Translations under genes and position numbers: made by a program
DNA from: UBA1952 sp965246765
Lineage (GTDB): Bacteria > Bacteroidota > Bacteroidia > Chitinophagales > Chitinophagaceae
DNA: 64,000 bases
Reading direction: 5' to 3'
NCBI GenBank assembly: GCA_965246765.1
Contig: CBDFFJ010000005.1
Location: 682,001 to 746,000 of the forward strand
Part shown: in pieces, positions 26,821-35,634 of the stretch
How the letters are laid out: every line of letters begins with the position of its first letter
How positions within the stretch are numbered: position 1 is the stretch's first letter
The notes under the pieces: model-generated
Databases searched by the model: none
The model's input: the letters and a program-made list of their open reading frames with translations, nothing else
Told to the model about the DNA's origin: nothing

Positions 26821-27990
26821 TCACGCAGTTTTGGGTGCAGGCAATGGAAAGCAGTACTTCAGGTAGAACGACATAGGCACTATGTTGGCTTCCGCAAGAA
26901 TTTTGAAGAGCGGCCTGAGTCGCTCAAAGCGCTTCTTATAAGTCTTAAATTCCCGGAAGGAACGGTTCGGGCCTTTCATCACACGCTCAAATTCCTCATC
27001 CGTGACGCCCGTTCGTTTCTTGAAGTATGCAACTAACTCTGGGTCGGACTGCACAGGATGGTTGAAGTACAGGTCAATGCCGGCCTCGCGGCTCATAAGA
27101 CCGGCCCGGACGCGGGCGGCAATAGTCCAGTTACGGAAGTCAAGCCCGAACTTGCCAGGCAGCCAGGTATTATGCGCAAATGCTGAGGAGCGATTCTCCA
27201 GATGGTGACCGCCATAGTATTGCCAGCCAAATTCTTTTTCCAGATACTCTCGCGCAGCCTCCTTGCTATAATCAATATACCAGAGCGGACGCACAAATTT
27301 GAAACGCTTGATGATATTCCACTTCATGAATCTCGCAAAGGTCATGTTGGGGAATGTCTTCATTTTGAGCCTGCCAAATTTGTTGTGAATATCTTCTATG
27401 TACTTGCCGTCAAAGTAATTGCTGCCGATGGCGGAAATGCCTTCAGCAACAAATGAGTGACCCTCAAGAATATATTTTACGCCAAACTTATTGGCCGCCG
27501 CGCGCAGCACCTGAGCAAAGCCAATGTCCGTTGGCGCATCGATTTCGGGTACAGAAGCAAAGAAGAAGGAACGAAATATATCGTCCGCCTCCTTGTTGTC
27601 AACGACATAGGTATAAAGATCGGCATCCAGCTTGGATGTGACCTTCCGGATGTTCTCAGTGGCGATAGCGCTATTCCACGTATTGTCATAGTGAACCGCC
27701 AGCGGCCGAAGACCCCACTCCATGGATTTAGCCAGTAAAAAAGACGAGTCCACACCGCCACTTACGCCAACGATGCAATCATATTTTTTACCTTTACCCG
27801 CAACCTTTATATCCTCAATGAGCTTCTTCATCGATTCCTCACCCTTTGCGCTGCCGGTGCCGAACTGCTGCTTGAGCTGCTCTACCTGATGACAATAATT
27901 ACATACGCCCTGCCCGTCAAAGGAAATGCCTGAAATGCTGTCGTCATATATGCAACGGCTACAAATCCGGTTCGGCACTTTCTTTTCCAT
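26821..27990 (-). CDS. wbpG: N-acetyl sugar amidotransferase, WbpG family
   Basis: A 389-residue PP-loop protein. The N-terminus has a zinc-type cysteine pattern (ICSRCIYDD and GVCNYC), then the ATP pyrophosphatase loop VGVSGGVDSSFLL near residue 70. WbpG-type enzymes, with HisH and HisF homologues, convert the acetamido group of a sugar into an acetamidino group. I chose the ATG at 27990 because it precedes the cysteine motif by nine residues, as in the family; a longer reading from 28074 would overlap the upstream gene. Part of a tight wbpG-hisH-hisF cassette. Confidence 0.92.
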   Translation of the reverse strand: MEKKVPNRICSRCIYDDSISGISFDGQGVCNYCHQVEQLKQQFGTGSAKGEESMKKLIEDIKVAGKGKKYDCIVGVSGGVDSSFLLAKSMEWGLRPLAVHYDNTWNSAIATENIRKVTSKLDADLYTYVVDNKEADDIFRSFFFASVPEIDAPTDIGFAQVLRAAANKFGVKYILEGHSFVAEGISAIGSNYFDGKYIEDIHNKFGRLKMKTFPNMTFARFMKWNIIKRFKFVRPLWYIDYSKEAAREYLEKEFGWQYYGGHHLENRSSAFAHNTWLPGKFGLDFRNWTIAARVRAGLMSREAGIDLYFNHPVQSDPELVAYFKKRTGVTDEEFERVMKGPNRSFREFKTYKKRFERLRPLFKILAEANIVPMSFYLKYCFPLPAPKTA

Positions 27991-28045
27991 GGTATTTAAA
28001 GCTGTCTTTGTCAAAGTCTCATTCACTTCTATCGCTATCAACGCT

Positions 28046-28669
28046 TTACTGTGCAGGCCCAGTTGGAAATTCATCAGGCAGCTTCACATCAGCCGCAATC
28101 TGACCGAGATCCTGATATTTCTTGAAAAGCTCACGGATGTATGCGTCATCAATAGTCTTGATCACCTTTGCCGGACTACCGGCCACAATACAATTCCCGG
28201 GCGTGTCCTTAGTAACAGTAGAGAACGGCAGCACCATGGTACGGTCACCGATTGTGACGCCATGCTGAATGACAGACGGCCCGGCAATCATACAACCATT
28301 ACCGATTTTGGTTTTGGCGCGGGCATTATATGGGCTTTGGGGCTTTACGTCAAAAAGCAGGTTTGGGATCACATTAGAATGCGTAAACACATATACGTTC
28401 AATCCAATGCTCGTATGTGAGCCGATCTCTAAGCCGCCGGATGCATCCAGCAATGCCCCTTCGCCGATCCAGCAATGCTCCCCGATTATCAGGTTTTCAG
28501 GGCTGATCACTTTGGAATTTTCCCGCATGCGGCAGGTCTTAGGAAGTCCGTAAAGGGCCGCGCGCTCGTCGTCCGTCATCATTCCTGAGATAAACGCCCG
28601 GAGAATCTGGGAGCGTAGTGCGTTATTACGGTCGGTATTCTTAAAAAGATCTTTTAGTATGTCTTCCAT
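28046..28669 (-). CDS. Hexapeptide-repeat acetyltransferase, WbbJ/NodL-like
   Basis: A 207-residue left-handed beta-helix protein. Hexapeptide repeats run from ISPENLIIGEHCWIG to GDRTMVLPFSTVTKD, with an extruded loop and the usual FTHSNVIPN segment in which the His could be catalytic, and the C-terminal IVAGSPAKVIK. It probably O- or N-acetylates a sugar of the repeat unit. ATG at 28669; a GTG at 28705 is also in frame but overlaps the epimerase gene. It is 15 bases from the epimerase and 55 from wbpG. Confidence 0.82.
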   Translation of the reverse strand: MEDILKDLFKNTDRNNALRSQILRAFISGMMTDDERAALYGLPKTCRMRENSKVISPENLIIGEHCWIGEGALLDASGGLEIGSHTSIGLNVYVFTHSNVIPNLLFDVKPQSPYNARAKTKIGNGCMIAGPSVIQHGVTIGDRTMVLPFSTVTKDTPGNCIVAGSPAKVIKTIDDAYIRELFKKYQDLGQIAADVKLPDEFPTGPAQ

Positions 28670-28683
28670 ATTGCGTTGATAAT

Positions 28684-29637
28684 TTACATGTTTGTCCTCA
28701 TCCACTCCGCCGTGCGCAGCACGCCTTCCTCCAGATCCACCTTGGCTTTGAAGCCCAGCAGCTTGTCCGCTTTCTCCACGCTTGGGATGCGCAGCGCAAT
28801 ATCGGCGCTCAGCGGCGCTTCAAACGCGATTTTAGAGTCGGATTTCAGTACGCGGCAAACGGCCTCGGCAAGGCCAAGAATAGTAGTGATAGCCCGTGCA
28901 TTACCAATGTTGAAGCTTTCGCCAACGGCAGCAGGATTTTCCACGCAACGCAGAATACAATCCACAAAGTCTGTTACAAAACACCATGCACGGATTTGCG
29001 TACCATCGCCGTCAATGCGAATCTCTTCGTTCTTCAGCGCCTTCTTAATAAAAATCTGGATCGCGCCCTCGCCGGTCTGACCGGGCCCATAAACATTGAA
29101 CGGACGCACGGTAACAACCGGCAACCCGTATTGCTTAAAGTAAGCATGCGCCAGGTGCTCACCAGCCAGCTTGGATACCGCATACGTCCAGCGTGCCTCA
29201 CCTGCAGAACCGGAAACCGTCTGGTCAGTTTCAGCAGAACGATAAGCCATAGAGCCAAACACCTCCGAGGTAGAAAAATCCACGAACCGGTCTTTAATGC
29301 CGTTTACCCGGGCGGCTTCCAGTGCGTTGGCGGTGCCGATCATGTTCACGCGCATCGTGCGTACCGGGTCCTTGATCACTGTATCAATGCCGGCAATGCC
29401 CGCGGCATGGATCACGATGTCCGCGCCTTTCATGCTCTCCGTGAGCGAAACGGGATCCAGCACATCGCCCTTGACAATCTGAATGTTCTTGTGACCGGCA
29501 AAGGCAGAGCCGGACAGCGTGTCGCGGTGGAAATTATCATACACCACGATGCTGTTTTGCTCAACATAGTTGGCGATGATCGTGTTGGCGATGAAGCCGG
29601 CGCCGCCGGTGATGAATATCTTCTTGTTCTGAATCAT
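28684..29637 (-). CDS. NAD-dependent sugar epimerase/dehydratase
   Basis: A 317-residue extended SDR with FITGGAGFIANTI at the N-terminus, HAAGIAGID near residue 75, STSEVFGSM near 117 and the catalytic Tyr-x3-Lys in YAVSKLAGEH. The GxxGxxG motif reads GGAGFIA, so the last glycine is Ala, a small departure. It could be a 4-epimerase or a 4,6-dehydratase; the sequence alone does not decide. The start at 29637 is the first ATG that precedes the Rossmann motif closely. It lies 14 bases downstream of the DegT-type aminotransferase gene. Confidence 0.85.
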   Translation of the reverse strand: MIQNKKIFITGGAGFIANTIIANYVEQNSIVVYDNFHRDTLSGSAFAGHKNIQIVKGDVLDPVSLTESMKGADIVIHAAGIAGIDTVIKDPVRTMRVNMIGTANALEAARVNGIKDRFVDFSTSEVFGSMAYRSAETDQTVSGSAGEARWTYAVSKLAGEHLAHAYFKQYGLPVVTVRPFNVYGPGQTGEGAIQIFIKKALKNEEIRIDGDGTQIRAWCFVTDFVDCILRCVENPAAVGESFNIGNARAITTILGLAEAVCRVLKSDSKIAFEAPLSADIALRIPSVEKADKLLGFKAKVDLEEGVLRTAEWMRTNM

Positions 29638-29651
29638 GTATGCTGGCTGTG

Positions 29652-30773
29652 TTAGGAAAGGATTTGTTGAATGGTTGCGGCTACGCGGCGGACGTCGGCG
29701 GCGCTCAGCTTTTCGTAAAGCGGCAGCACGAGGCCTTTGGTATAAGCGCGGTAGGCGTTCGGATAAAGCTTCGCTGCATCCTGTCCGTATTTCTGCTGAT
29801 AGTAGCGCACCGCCGGAATGCACTGAGCGCCGTAATTGGCGCCAATGCCGGCAGCAGCCAGTTCTTTGATAAGCTGCGCGCGGTCAATGTCGTCATTCAG
29901 AAGAATGTGAAACGATTGCCAGGTATGCGGACGTGCTGATCCCGTTTGCGGAAGCACAACCGGCAGCCCGCTCAGATCTTCAAGGTAAATTTCCGAAAGC
30001 TCTTGCTTATGGGTAATCTGGTCTTCCACCCGGTCCATTTGGCTGAGGATGAGTGCCGCCTGAAAGTCGGTCATGCGGTAGTTGAAGCCGGCCAGCTCAA
30101 ATTCCATCACCCCGTCTTCCATCACTACGCCATGATTGCGCAGGATGCGCAGTGTGCGGTCATAGTCAGAATTATTCGTCAGCAGCATGCCGCCCTCGCC
30201 GGCTGTAATCGCTTTGCGCGGATGAAAGGAGAATGAGCCGAAGTCGCCGGATGTGCCTACGTGTTTGCCGTTCTCATGGGCGCCTAATGCGCAAGCGGCA
30301 TCTTCAATTACCGCGAGCTTGTGCGCTTCGGCAATGTTCATAATCTCCGCAATGGAAGCGGCAAGGCCAAACTCATGTACCGGCATAATGGCCTTCGTGC
30401 GCGGCGTAATGGCTGCTTCAATAAGCTTCGGATCAATGTTGAAGCTGCGCTCCTTTACATCTACGAAGATTGGCGTAGCGCCGACCAGCTCTACAACATT
30501 GGCCGTAGCCACGTAAGACAGCGCCGGCACAATTACCTCGTCACCGGGCCCGATACCAAGCGTCAGCAGCGCCAGATGCAGCGTAGCGGTGCCATTGCTG
30601 AGCGCAATCGCGTGCTTCGCGCCGGTGTATGCGCAAATCCGCTCTTCAAGCGCCGCCACATTTTTACCCTGCACCAGCATACCGCTGCGCAGCACGTCGG
30701 TAACGGCCTGAATATCGCCTTCCGTAAAAGCAGGCGACATCAGCGGGATGAATTTGGTAGCGGTCTGCGTCAT
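29652..30773 (-). CDS. DegT/DnrJ/EryC1/StrS aminotransferase (sugar transaminase)
   Basis: A 373-residue PLP enzyme. Visible: ALSNGTATLHLAL near residue 58, the PLP-stacking region VIEDAACALGAH near 160, and the Schiff-base lysine in SFHPRKAITAGEGG near 188. It would aminate a keto sugar nucleotide with glutamate. Its closest look is to perosamine-synthase-like (C4) enzymes. It sits directly after the WbpB-like dehydrogenase (one base gap), where WbpE is found in Pseudomonas, so a C3 role in the diamino uronic acid path is also possible. Confidence 0.88.
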   Translation of the reverse strand: MTQTATKFIPLMSPAFTEGDIQAVTDVLRSGMLVQGKNVAALEERICAYTGAKHAIALSNGTATLHLALLTLGIGPGDEVIVPALSYVATANVVELVGATPIFVDVKERSFNIDPKLIEAAITPRTKAIMPVHEFGLAASIAEIMNIAEAHKLAVIEDAACALGAHENGKHVGTSGDFGSFSFHPRKAITAGEGGMLLTNNSDYDRTLRILRNHGVVMEDGVMEFELAGFNYRMTDFQAALILSQMDRVEDQITHKQELSEIYLEDLSGLPVVLPQTGSARPHTWQSFHILLNDDIDRAQLIKELAAAGIGANYGAQCIPAVRYYQQKYGQDAAKLYPNAYRAYTKGLVLPLYEKLSAADVRRVAATIQQILS

Positions 30774-30774
30774 A

Positions 30775-31836
30775 CTAACTATTGTAAATCCGGTCAATTA
30801 TATCAACCACTTTAAGGCCCTCCAGGGCGTTGGTGGTAATGGCTGCGCGATTCTTCAAGACGTCGGCAACGTTTTCTATCACGTAATGATGATTGGCTGC
30901 TGAGCCTTTGTAAGCGCCATAGTCGTTACCTGGATTTGTCGGCGCCAGCTCCGGCAGCTCATAATCCTTCACATGGCAATACTCCACCTTGTCCATATAC
31001 TGCCCGCCGATTTTCACGGAGCCGTTTTCAGCAATGATGGTCATGCTGCTTTCCAGGTTTCTGTCCCATACGGAGGTGGAAAAATTAATGCAGCCCATCC
31101 CGCCGTTCACAAACTCAAAAGACACAAACCCGCTGTCTTCAAAATCGGTCAGCTCCGCGTGATTATGACTAGCAAGGCGGGCGTTTATGTTCTGAATGTC
31201 GCCGAAGAGCCAGTACAGAATATCTATAAAATGGGAAAACTGCGTAAACAGCGTTCCGCCGTCTAAATCCTTGGTTCCGTGCCAGCTATCGGGCTTGTAA
31301 TAGCGGTTGTCGCGGTTCCAGTAGCAGTTGAGCTGCACCATATAAACCTTACCCAGCTTGCCGCTTTCTATGAGGCCTTTTATCCATTCAGAAGGCGGCG
31401 AGTAACGGTTCTGCATCACGGCAAAGACGTGCTTATGCACATGCAGGGCCTTAAAAATCACCTTTTCCGCGTCTGCTCGGTTCAGTGCCAGCGGCTTTTC
31501 TATCACCACGTGCTTGCGGGCTTCCAGGCTTTGCAGGGCCTGCTGCGCATGATAGCCGTTAGGCGAGGCAATGTTCACAACGTCTATATCTGACGCCAGC
31601 GGCGAAGCCAGCAGGCCTTCCAGCGAGCTGAAGAACGGAACGCCGAACTTTTCAATTCCCAGCGTCTCTTCTTCCTTTACATCCACTAAAGCAATGAGTT
31701 GCGACTCCTCATTACGGCTTACCATCTCGGCATGGCGCTTGCCTATATGTCCGCAGCCTACAACGGCGAAGCCTATTTTGCCCGGTGTTTTCTTCACCCG
31801 GCGCTCCGTATCAACCGCTGCTGTAACCGATTCCAT
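30775..31836 (-). CDS. wbpB: UDP-N-acetyl-glucosaminuronate 3-dehydrogenase, WbpB/WlbA family
   Basis: A 353-residue Gfo/Idh/MocA oxidoreductase. The NAD-binding motif is VVGCGHIGKRH near residue 26; the EKPLALNRADAEK loop with the conserved Lys is near 118; and the YWNRDNRYY and DGGTLFTQFSHFIDILYW segments near 180-210 match WbpB/WlbA. It would oxidise C3 of UDP-GlcNAcA so that an aminotransferase can act. It starts a run of eight closely packed genes and has a promoter-like site upstream at 31908-31938. Confidence 0.88.
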   Translation of the reverse strand: MESVTAAVDTERRVKKTPGKIGFAVVGCGHIGKRHAEMVSRNEESQLIALVDVKEEETLGIEKFGVPFFSSLEGLLASPLASDIDVVNIASPNGYHAQQALQSLEARKHVVIEKPLALNRADAEKVIFKALHVHKHVFAVMQNRYSPPSEWIKGLIESGKLGKVYMVQLNCYWNRDNRYYKPDSWHGTKDLDGGTLFTQFSHFIDILYWLFGDIQNINARLASHNHAELTDFEDSGFVSFEFVNGGMGCINFSTSVWDRNLESSMTIIAENGSVKIGGQYMDKVEYCHVKDYELPELAPTNPGNDYGAYKGSAANHHYVIENVADVLKNRAAITTNALEGLKVVDIIDRIYNS

Positions 31837-31907
31837 GATATGCAGAATAGTATTGCTTTTCGTTACAGACTTGGCTTAGATGCACAATCCGGCCCGAAAA
31901 TGCGCCG

Positions 31908-31938
31908 CGAAGTTAATCTTAATAACCCGGAGCTCAAA
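31908..31938 (-). promoter_or_regulatory. Promoter upstream of the wbpB-wbpG gene run
   Basis: Read on the minus strand: TTTG (31938-31935), exactly 19 bases, then TAACTTCG (31915-31908). This is the Bacteroidota promoter pattern with one change (TTCG for TTTG in the -7 box). Transcription would begin near 31900, about 65 bases before the wbpB start. It lies in the only sizeable gap (167 bases) of the leftward train. Confidence 0.6.
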
Positions 31939-32003
31939 CTTAGGCTTTGGCTTAACGTATTAGTGACGCATGTCTATCCACTTGCGCCTTCTGCACTGTC
32001 CGC

Positions 32004-33053
32004 TTATAGTTCAAAGTAGGCTTTGATGGACGCGCAAATGGCCGCCGCCGCCGCGCCATTGCCAAACATATGCGGCTCGTAGTCGCCCGCGGGGCTGTGT
32101 ACCAGCTCTTTAATGCGCTCTATCTCCTCAAATACAAGCGTGTTCCAGCCGCTCTTAAGCGTGTCGTTCCATTCCGTTTCCGTGCGCAGGGTCACGCAGG
32201 GGCGGCGGAGCATGTAAGCTTCCTTTTGCACGCCGCTGCTGTCTGTAATCACACATTCGGCGCCTGCCTGGGCAGAAAGACTGGCCAGATAGCTCACCGG
32301 CCCGGTGAATTGAATATTGGAAAACTCATTCAGGGCAATCTGCGCCGCATCAAGCCTTGCCGCCGTGCGCGGATGAAGCGGAAGCTGTACCGGATGGTGC
32401 AGCCCGTTAAAGGTATTCATAATGCGCCGCAGGCGTGCCGGGTCGTCGGTATTGTAGGGCCGATGAATGGTGGCGTAGTAATAGGGCTTGCCGCCTGGCG
32501 GTGGGAGCTGAGACCGTACTTCTTCCAGCATATCGCACATCACGTCTCCGCTGAGCTGCACGCCGCTGTGAGCAATGCCTTCCCGGCGCAGGTTGTCAAC
32601 CGCCTCCTGCGTGGGGCAGAAGAGCAGGGTGGAGAATGTATCGGCAATCACGCGGTTCACTTCTTCGGGCAGGGCACGGTTGTAGCCGCGTATGCCCGCT
32701 TCTACATGGAAGACGGGAATCTGCAGCTTGACCGCCGCCAGCGCTCCCGCCAGCGTGGTATTCGTATCGCCGTAGATGAGCACCGCATCGGGACGCAGCT
32801 CCATGCACACGCGCTCAATCTCCGCCAGCATGCGGCCCGTCTGCTCGCCGTGGCCGCGGGCCGGCGCGGGCTTCAGCACGTAATCGGGCGCGGGGATGGC
32901 CAGCTCCTCAAAAAAGGCCCCGCTCATCGCCGCATCATAGTGCTGACCGGTATGCAGGGTTCGGGCATCAAAATGCTGCTGCAGCTGCCGCTGCACGGGT
33001 GCGTGCTTGATAAACTGCGGACGGGCGCCTATGATGGAGAGGATAATACGCAT
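32004..33053 (-). CDS. wecB: UDP-N-acetylglucosamine 2-epimerase (non-hydrolysing), WecB/WbpI family
   Basis: A 349-residue GT-B fold epimerase. It shows IIGARPQFIKHAPV at the N-terminus, HTGQHYDAAM near residue 36, YGDTNTTLAGALAA near 95, HVEAGIRGYNRALPEEVNR near 120, and TDSSGVQKEA in the C-terminal half. WecB turns UDP-GlcNAc into UDP-ManNAc; WbpI does the same on the 2,3-diacetamido glucuronate. In the presence of WbpB- and WbpD-like genes the WbpI role is likely. It lies 64 bases downstream of the GT2 gene. Confidence 0.9.
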   Translation of the reverse strand: MRIILSIIGARPQFIKHAPVQRQLQQHFDARTLHTGQHYDAAMSGAFFEELAIPAPDYVLKPAPARGHGEQTGRMLAEIERVCMELRPDAVLIYGDTNTTLAGALAAVKLQIPVFHVEAGIRGYNRALPEEVNRVIADTFSTLLFCPTQEAVDNLRREGIAHSGVQLSGDVMCDMLEEVRSQLPPPGGKPYYYATIHRPYNTDDPARLRRIMNTFNGLHHPVQLPLHPRTAARLDAAQIALNEFSNIQFTGPVSYLASLSAQAGAECVITDSSGVQKEAYMLRRPCVTLRTETEWNDTLKSGWNTLVFEEIERIKELVHSPAGDYEPHMFGNGAAAAAICASIKAYFEL

Positions 33054-33117
33054 AAAGCGGCTGCGGGACGGCTCGCCTGGGAGCTAAAGGCCGGCAAAGT
33101 AAGGGAATAAGCGTCTG

Positions 33118-34107
33118 CTACGTTTCGCTATCCTTCTGCTTAATAATATACCCCGGCCGCGCCTTCACCTCCTCATAAATCCGAAACACGTACTCGGAAA
33201 GGATGCCGAGCGAAAACAAGATAAGCCCGGAAAAGAAGGTAATTGCGATAATGAGCGATGTCCAGCCCTGCACGTTGACATTGAACAGGTAGAAGTCCTG
33301 CTCCATGCTGAGGAGCTTTATAGCGATAAACGCAATCACCATCAGCAGGGACACAAAGGAGAAAAACAGCCCGCAGCGTGTGATAAAACGGATGGGGAAG
33401 GATGAGGAGGAAAAGAAAAAGTCCTTTGCCAGCCTCCATTTCTTCTTGAACGTCCAGCGCGACTTGGTGGCCCTCACGCTTTGCGGGCGGTGATATGGCA
33501 GGAAGCAGGGCGAGAATCCCAGCCGCAGGATCTCTGATATGGTAGAGGTGTTTACCGGATGGATGCGTGTGTTGATGATATCAATCACCTCGCGGTCTAT
33601 AAAAAAAGTGTCCGCGCCGCCCGGCGGAAAGCTGACGTCGCTCAGGCGGTTCATCAGGCCGTAAAAGAGCCGGGAAAAGGCCTTGCTGATAGCAGGATCC
33701 TCCCGCTGTATGCGGTGGGGGATGATGATTTTTTCGCCGTCTTCCCACAGCCGGTACATCTCAACGAGCGTGTCATAAGGCTGCTGCTCGTCGTCCGGGA
33801 TGGCAATAGCGCAGCCGCCCCGGCACATGCTTAGCCCCGCGAATATGGAGTAATGGCTGGTGTAGTTGCGCGAAAGCTGATAGGCCCTGACGTTGAGCTG
33901 AGCTGCTTCCAGCGCGAGGGCTATCTCGTAGGAGTTGTCCTGCGAGCCATCGTCCATTACCACCAGCTCGAAAGGAATTCCGGCCCCGTTCAACGCTTCA
34001 GAAAGGCGCTGGTAACAGGTATTGATGCGCTCCTTGCTGTAGTATGAGCAGAGAATGACGGAGAGCATCTTGTTCTTCATGAGCATTTTCTGCGGGGCTG
34101 CTATCAT
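33118..34107 (-). CDS. Glycosyltransferase family 2 with C-terminal membrane helices (GtrB/ArnC-like)
   Basis: A 329-residue GT-A enzyme. The nucleotide-binding start LSVILCSYYSKER is followed by VVMDDGSQDNSYE, the DXD-region variant IPDDEQQPYDTL, and two transmembrane helices near residues 245-310. This shape fits transferases that load a sugar onto undecaprenyl phosphate or another membrane acceptor. The ATG at 34107 overlaps the stop of the aminotransferase gene by 4 bases (ATGA); internal Met codons at 34086, 34080 and 34068 are alternatives. The loose DXD motif (DDEQQP rather than DLQDPP) is notable. Confidence 0.85.
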   Translation of the reverse strand: MIAAPQKMLMKNKMLSVILCSYYSKERINTCYQRLSEALNGAGIPFELVVMDDGSQDNSYEIALALEAAQLNVRAYQLSRNYTSHYSIFAGLSMCRGGCAIAIPDDEQQPYDTLVEMYRLWEDGEKIIIPHRIQREDPAISKAFSRLFYGLMNRLSDVSFPPGGADTFFIDREVIDIINTRIHPVNTSTISEILRLGFSPCFLPYHRPQSVRATKSRWTFKKKWRLAKDFFFSSSSFPIRFITRCGLFFSFVSLLMVIAFIAIKLLSMEQDFYLFNVNVQGWTSLIIAITFFSGLILFSLGILSEYVFRIYEEVKARPGYIIKQKDSET

Positions 34108-35207
34108 TGAAAGCTGTTTACCACTTCGGCTACGCGGGCTGCTTCGGCATCGGTGAGCACGTTGGATATGGGCAGGCTGATGACCTGCTCGTGAATGGCT
34201 TCCGTCAACGGCAGGTTCAGGCCAGCCAGTTCCCTGTAAGCATCCTGCTGCGTCGGCGGCACCGGGTAGTGAATGACGGTCTGTATGCCCTGCGCCAGCA
34301 GATAGGCCGCAAAACGCTCCCGCTCCGCCACGCGCACTACATAAAGATGCCACACGTGGCTTGCCCTATCGTCCGGCGCCTGCGGAAGCGTCGCCAGCGG
34401 ATTGGTGATATGCTGGCCATAGAAGACGGCTATTTGCCTACGGCGCTCATTGTCGCTGTCCAGAGCAGGCAGCTTGGCGCTTAGAAAGGCGGCCTGCAGC
34501 TCGTCCAGGCGGCTGTTGTAGCCTTTGTAGCGGTTGTAGTACTTCTTGTGAGAGCCGTAGTTGCGCAACGCTTTCAGGACATCGGCCAAGGCGTCATCGC
34601 CAGTGGTAATGGCGCCGGCGTCACCGAGCGCGCCGAGATTTTTACCTGGATAAAGGGAGAAGCCGGCCGCATCGCCCAGCGCGCCGCAGCGGCGGCCCCG
34701 CCAGGAAGCGCCGTGGCTTTGGGCCGCGTCTTCAATAATCTTCAGGCCGTGTGCTGCTGCGAGCGCCTGCAGCGCGTCCATATCGCAAAGCTGGCCGTAG
34801 AGATGCACCGGCAATATTGCCCTTGTGCGGGCCGTGATGTGCTTTGCTGCTTCGCCTGCGCTGATGAGAAAGGTACCGGGCTCAGGCTCTACCAGCACGG
34901 GCTTCATGCCGGCGCGGGAAATGGCCAGAATGCTGGCGATGTAAGTATTTGCAGGTACCAGCACCTCGTCGCCATAAGCCATCAGGCCCATCTCGCGCCA
35001 GGCGTCCATGATAAGGATCAGTGCGTCCAGGCCGTTGCCCACACCTATGCAGTGCTTCGCGCCGCAATAGGCTGCCCATTCCCGCTCAAACTGCTCCAGG
35101 GAGCTGCCCATAATAAACCAGCCGGAATCCAGCACCTTATCAAGCGCCTGATGGAAGGCCTGACGGTGGCGTTCATTAATCTGCTGGAGGTCTAAAAACT
35201 TGATCAT
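34104..35207 (-). CDS. Sugar 3-aminotransferase, FdtB/QdtB-like (DegT family)
   Basis: A 367-residue PLP enzyme starting MIKFLDLQQINERHR. It has GVGNGLDALILIM near residue 58, IEDAAQSHGASW near 160, the Schiff-base lysine in SLYPGKNLGALGDAGA near 185 and the YNSRLDELQAAFL segment near 225, a set typical of enzymes acting at C3 of dTDP-3-keto-6-deoxyhexoses. The adjacent upstream FdtA-like isomerase supports this. WbpE, acting at C3 of UDP-3-keto-GlcNAcA, is a close relative and cannot be excluded. Start at 35207 places the first helix as in the family. Confidence 0.86.
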   Translation of the reverse strand: MIKFLDLQQINERHRQAFHQALDKVLDSGWFIMGSSLEQFEREWAAYCGAKHCIGVGNGLDALILIMDAWREMGLMAYGDEVLVPANTYIASILAISRAGMKPVLVEPEPGTFLISAGEAAKHITARTRAILPVHLYGQLCDMDALQALAAAHGLKIIEDAAQSHGASWRGRRCGALGDAAGFSLYPGKNLGALGDAGAITTGDDALADVLKALRNYGSHKKYYNRYKGYNSRLDELQAAFLSAKLPALDSDNERRRQIAVFYGQHITNPLATLPQAPDDRASHVWHLYVVRVAERERFAAYLLAQGIQTVIHYPVPPTQQDAYRELAGLNLPLTEAIHEQVISLPISNVLTDAEAARVAEVVNSFQ

Positions 35208-35235
35208 GGGCGTGGAGGGGCTGGCTGTGCGGAAC

Positions 35236-35634
35236 CTACCGGCTGGCTTTAAAGACGTCGTAATCGCGGATGTAGTCGGCTTCCTCATACGGCATATTGG
35301 CCAGCGAGAGCAGCACCGCATTGTGTGAGAAGCGCATGGTATGCCAGTAAGGTGGCGGCATCAGCAGGCCTTTGTCTGGACTGTTGAGGATAAATGTTTC
35401 CTTATTCCCGTCTCTATCTTCCGTAGTAATATCAATGATACCGCTCACGGCCAGCAAGAGCTGGTAAAGCTGGTGATGGGCATGGCCGCCGCGCTCAATA
35501 TTGTTGGGCGTATAGTAAGTCCAGTAAACGCGCTTTACCTCAAAGGGGATATTCGGATGCTCGGCAACCGTGATGAAGCCCTGGTTGGAAGCGCCGTGCG
35601 AAGGGAAATTGATGAAGCGGGGCGTATCGGTCAT
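35236..35634 (-). CDS. Cupin sugar 3,4-ketoisomerase, FdtA/QdtA/WxcM-like
   Basis: A 132-residue single cupin. The characteristic ERGGHAHHQLYQLLLAVSG segment holds the catalytic histidines, and the C-terminal half has LMPPPYWHTMRF, both as in FdtA/QdtA. The enzyme shifts the keto group of dTDP-4-keto-6-deoxyglucose from C4 to C3, ahead of an FdtB-like transaminase. It overlaps the acetyltransferase stop by 4 bases and lies 28 bases before the aminotransferase gene, so the three form one cassette. Confidence 0.9.
   Translation of the reverse strand: MTDTPRFINFPSHGASNQGFITVAEHPNIPFEVKRVYWTYYTPNNIERGGHAHHQLYQLLLAVSGIIDITTEDRDGNKETFILNSPDKGLLMPPPYWHTMRFSHNAVLLSLANMPYEEADYIRDYDVFKASR

Noticed and set aside
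28684..29823. Longer N-terminus for the epimerase (start at 29823)
   Set aside because: The extra 62 residues are Arg-rich, overlap the aminotransferase gene heavily and precede a normal Rossmann start at 29637.
32070..33110. 346-residue open frame on the plus strand opposite the wecB-like gene
   Set aside because: Its translation has no motif and is rich in His, Arg and Cys; the minus-strand gene shows clear family signatures over the same bases.
33118..34353. Longer N-terminus for the GT2 enzyme (start at 34353)
   Set aside because: The extra residues are a shifted reading of the aminotransferase gene; the ATG at 34107 gives a normal coupled start.
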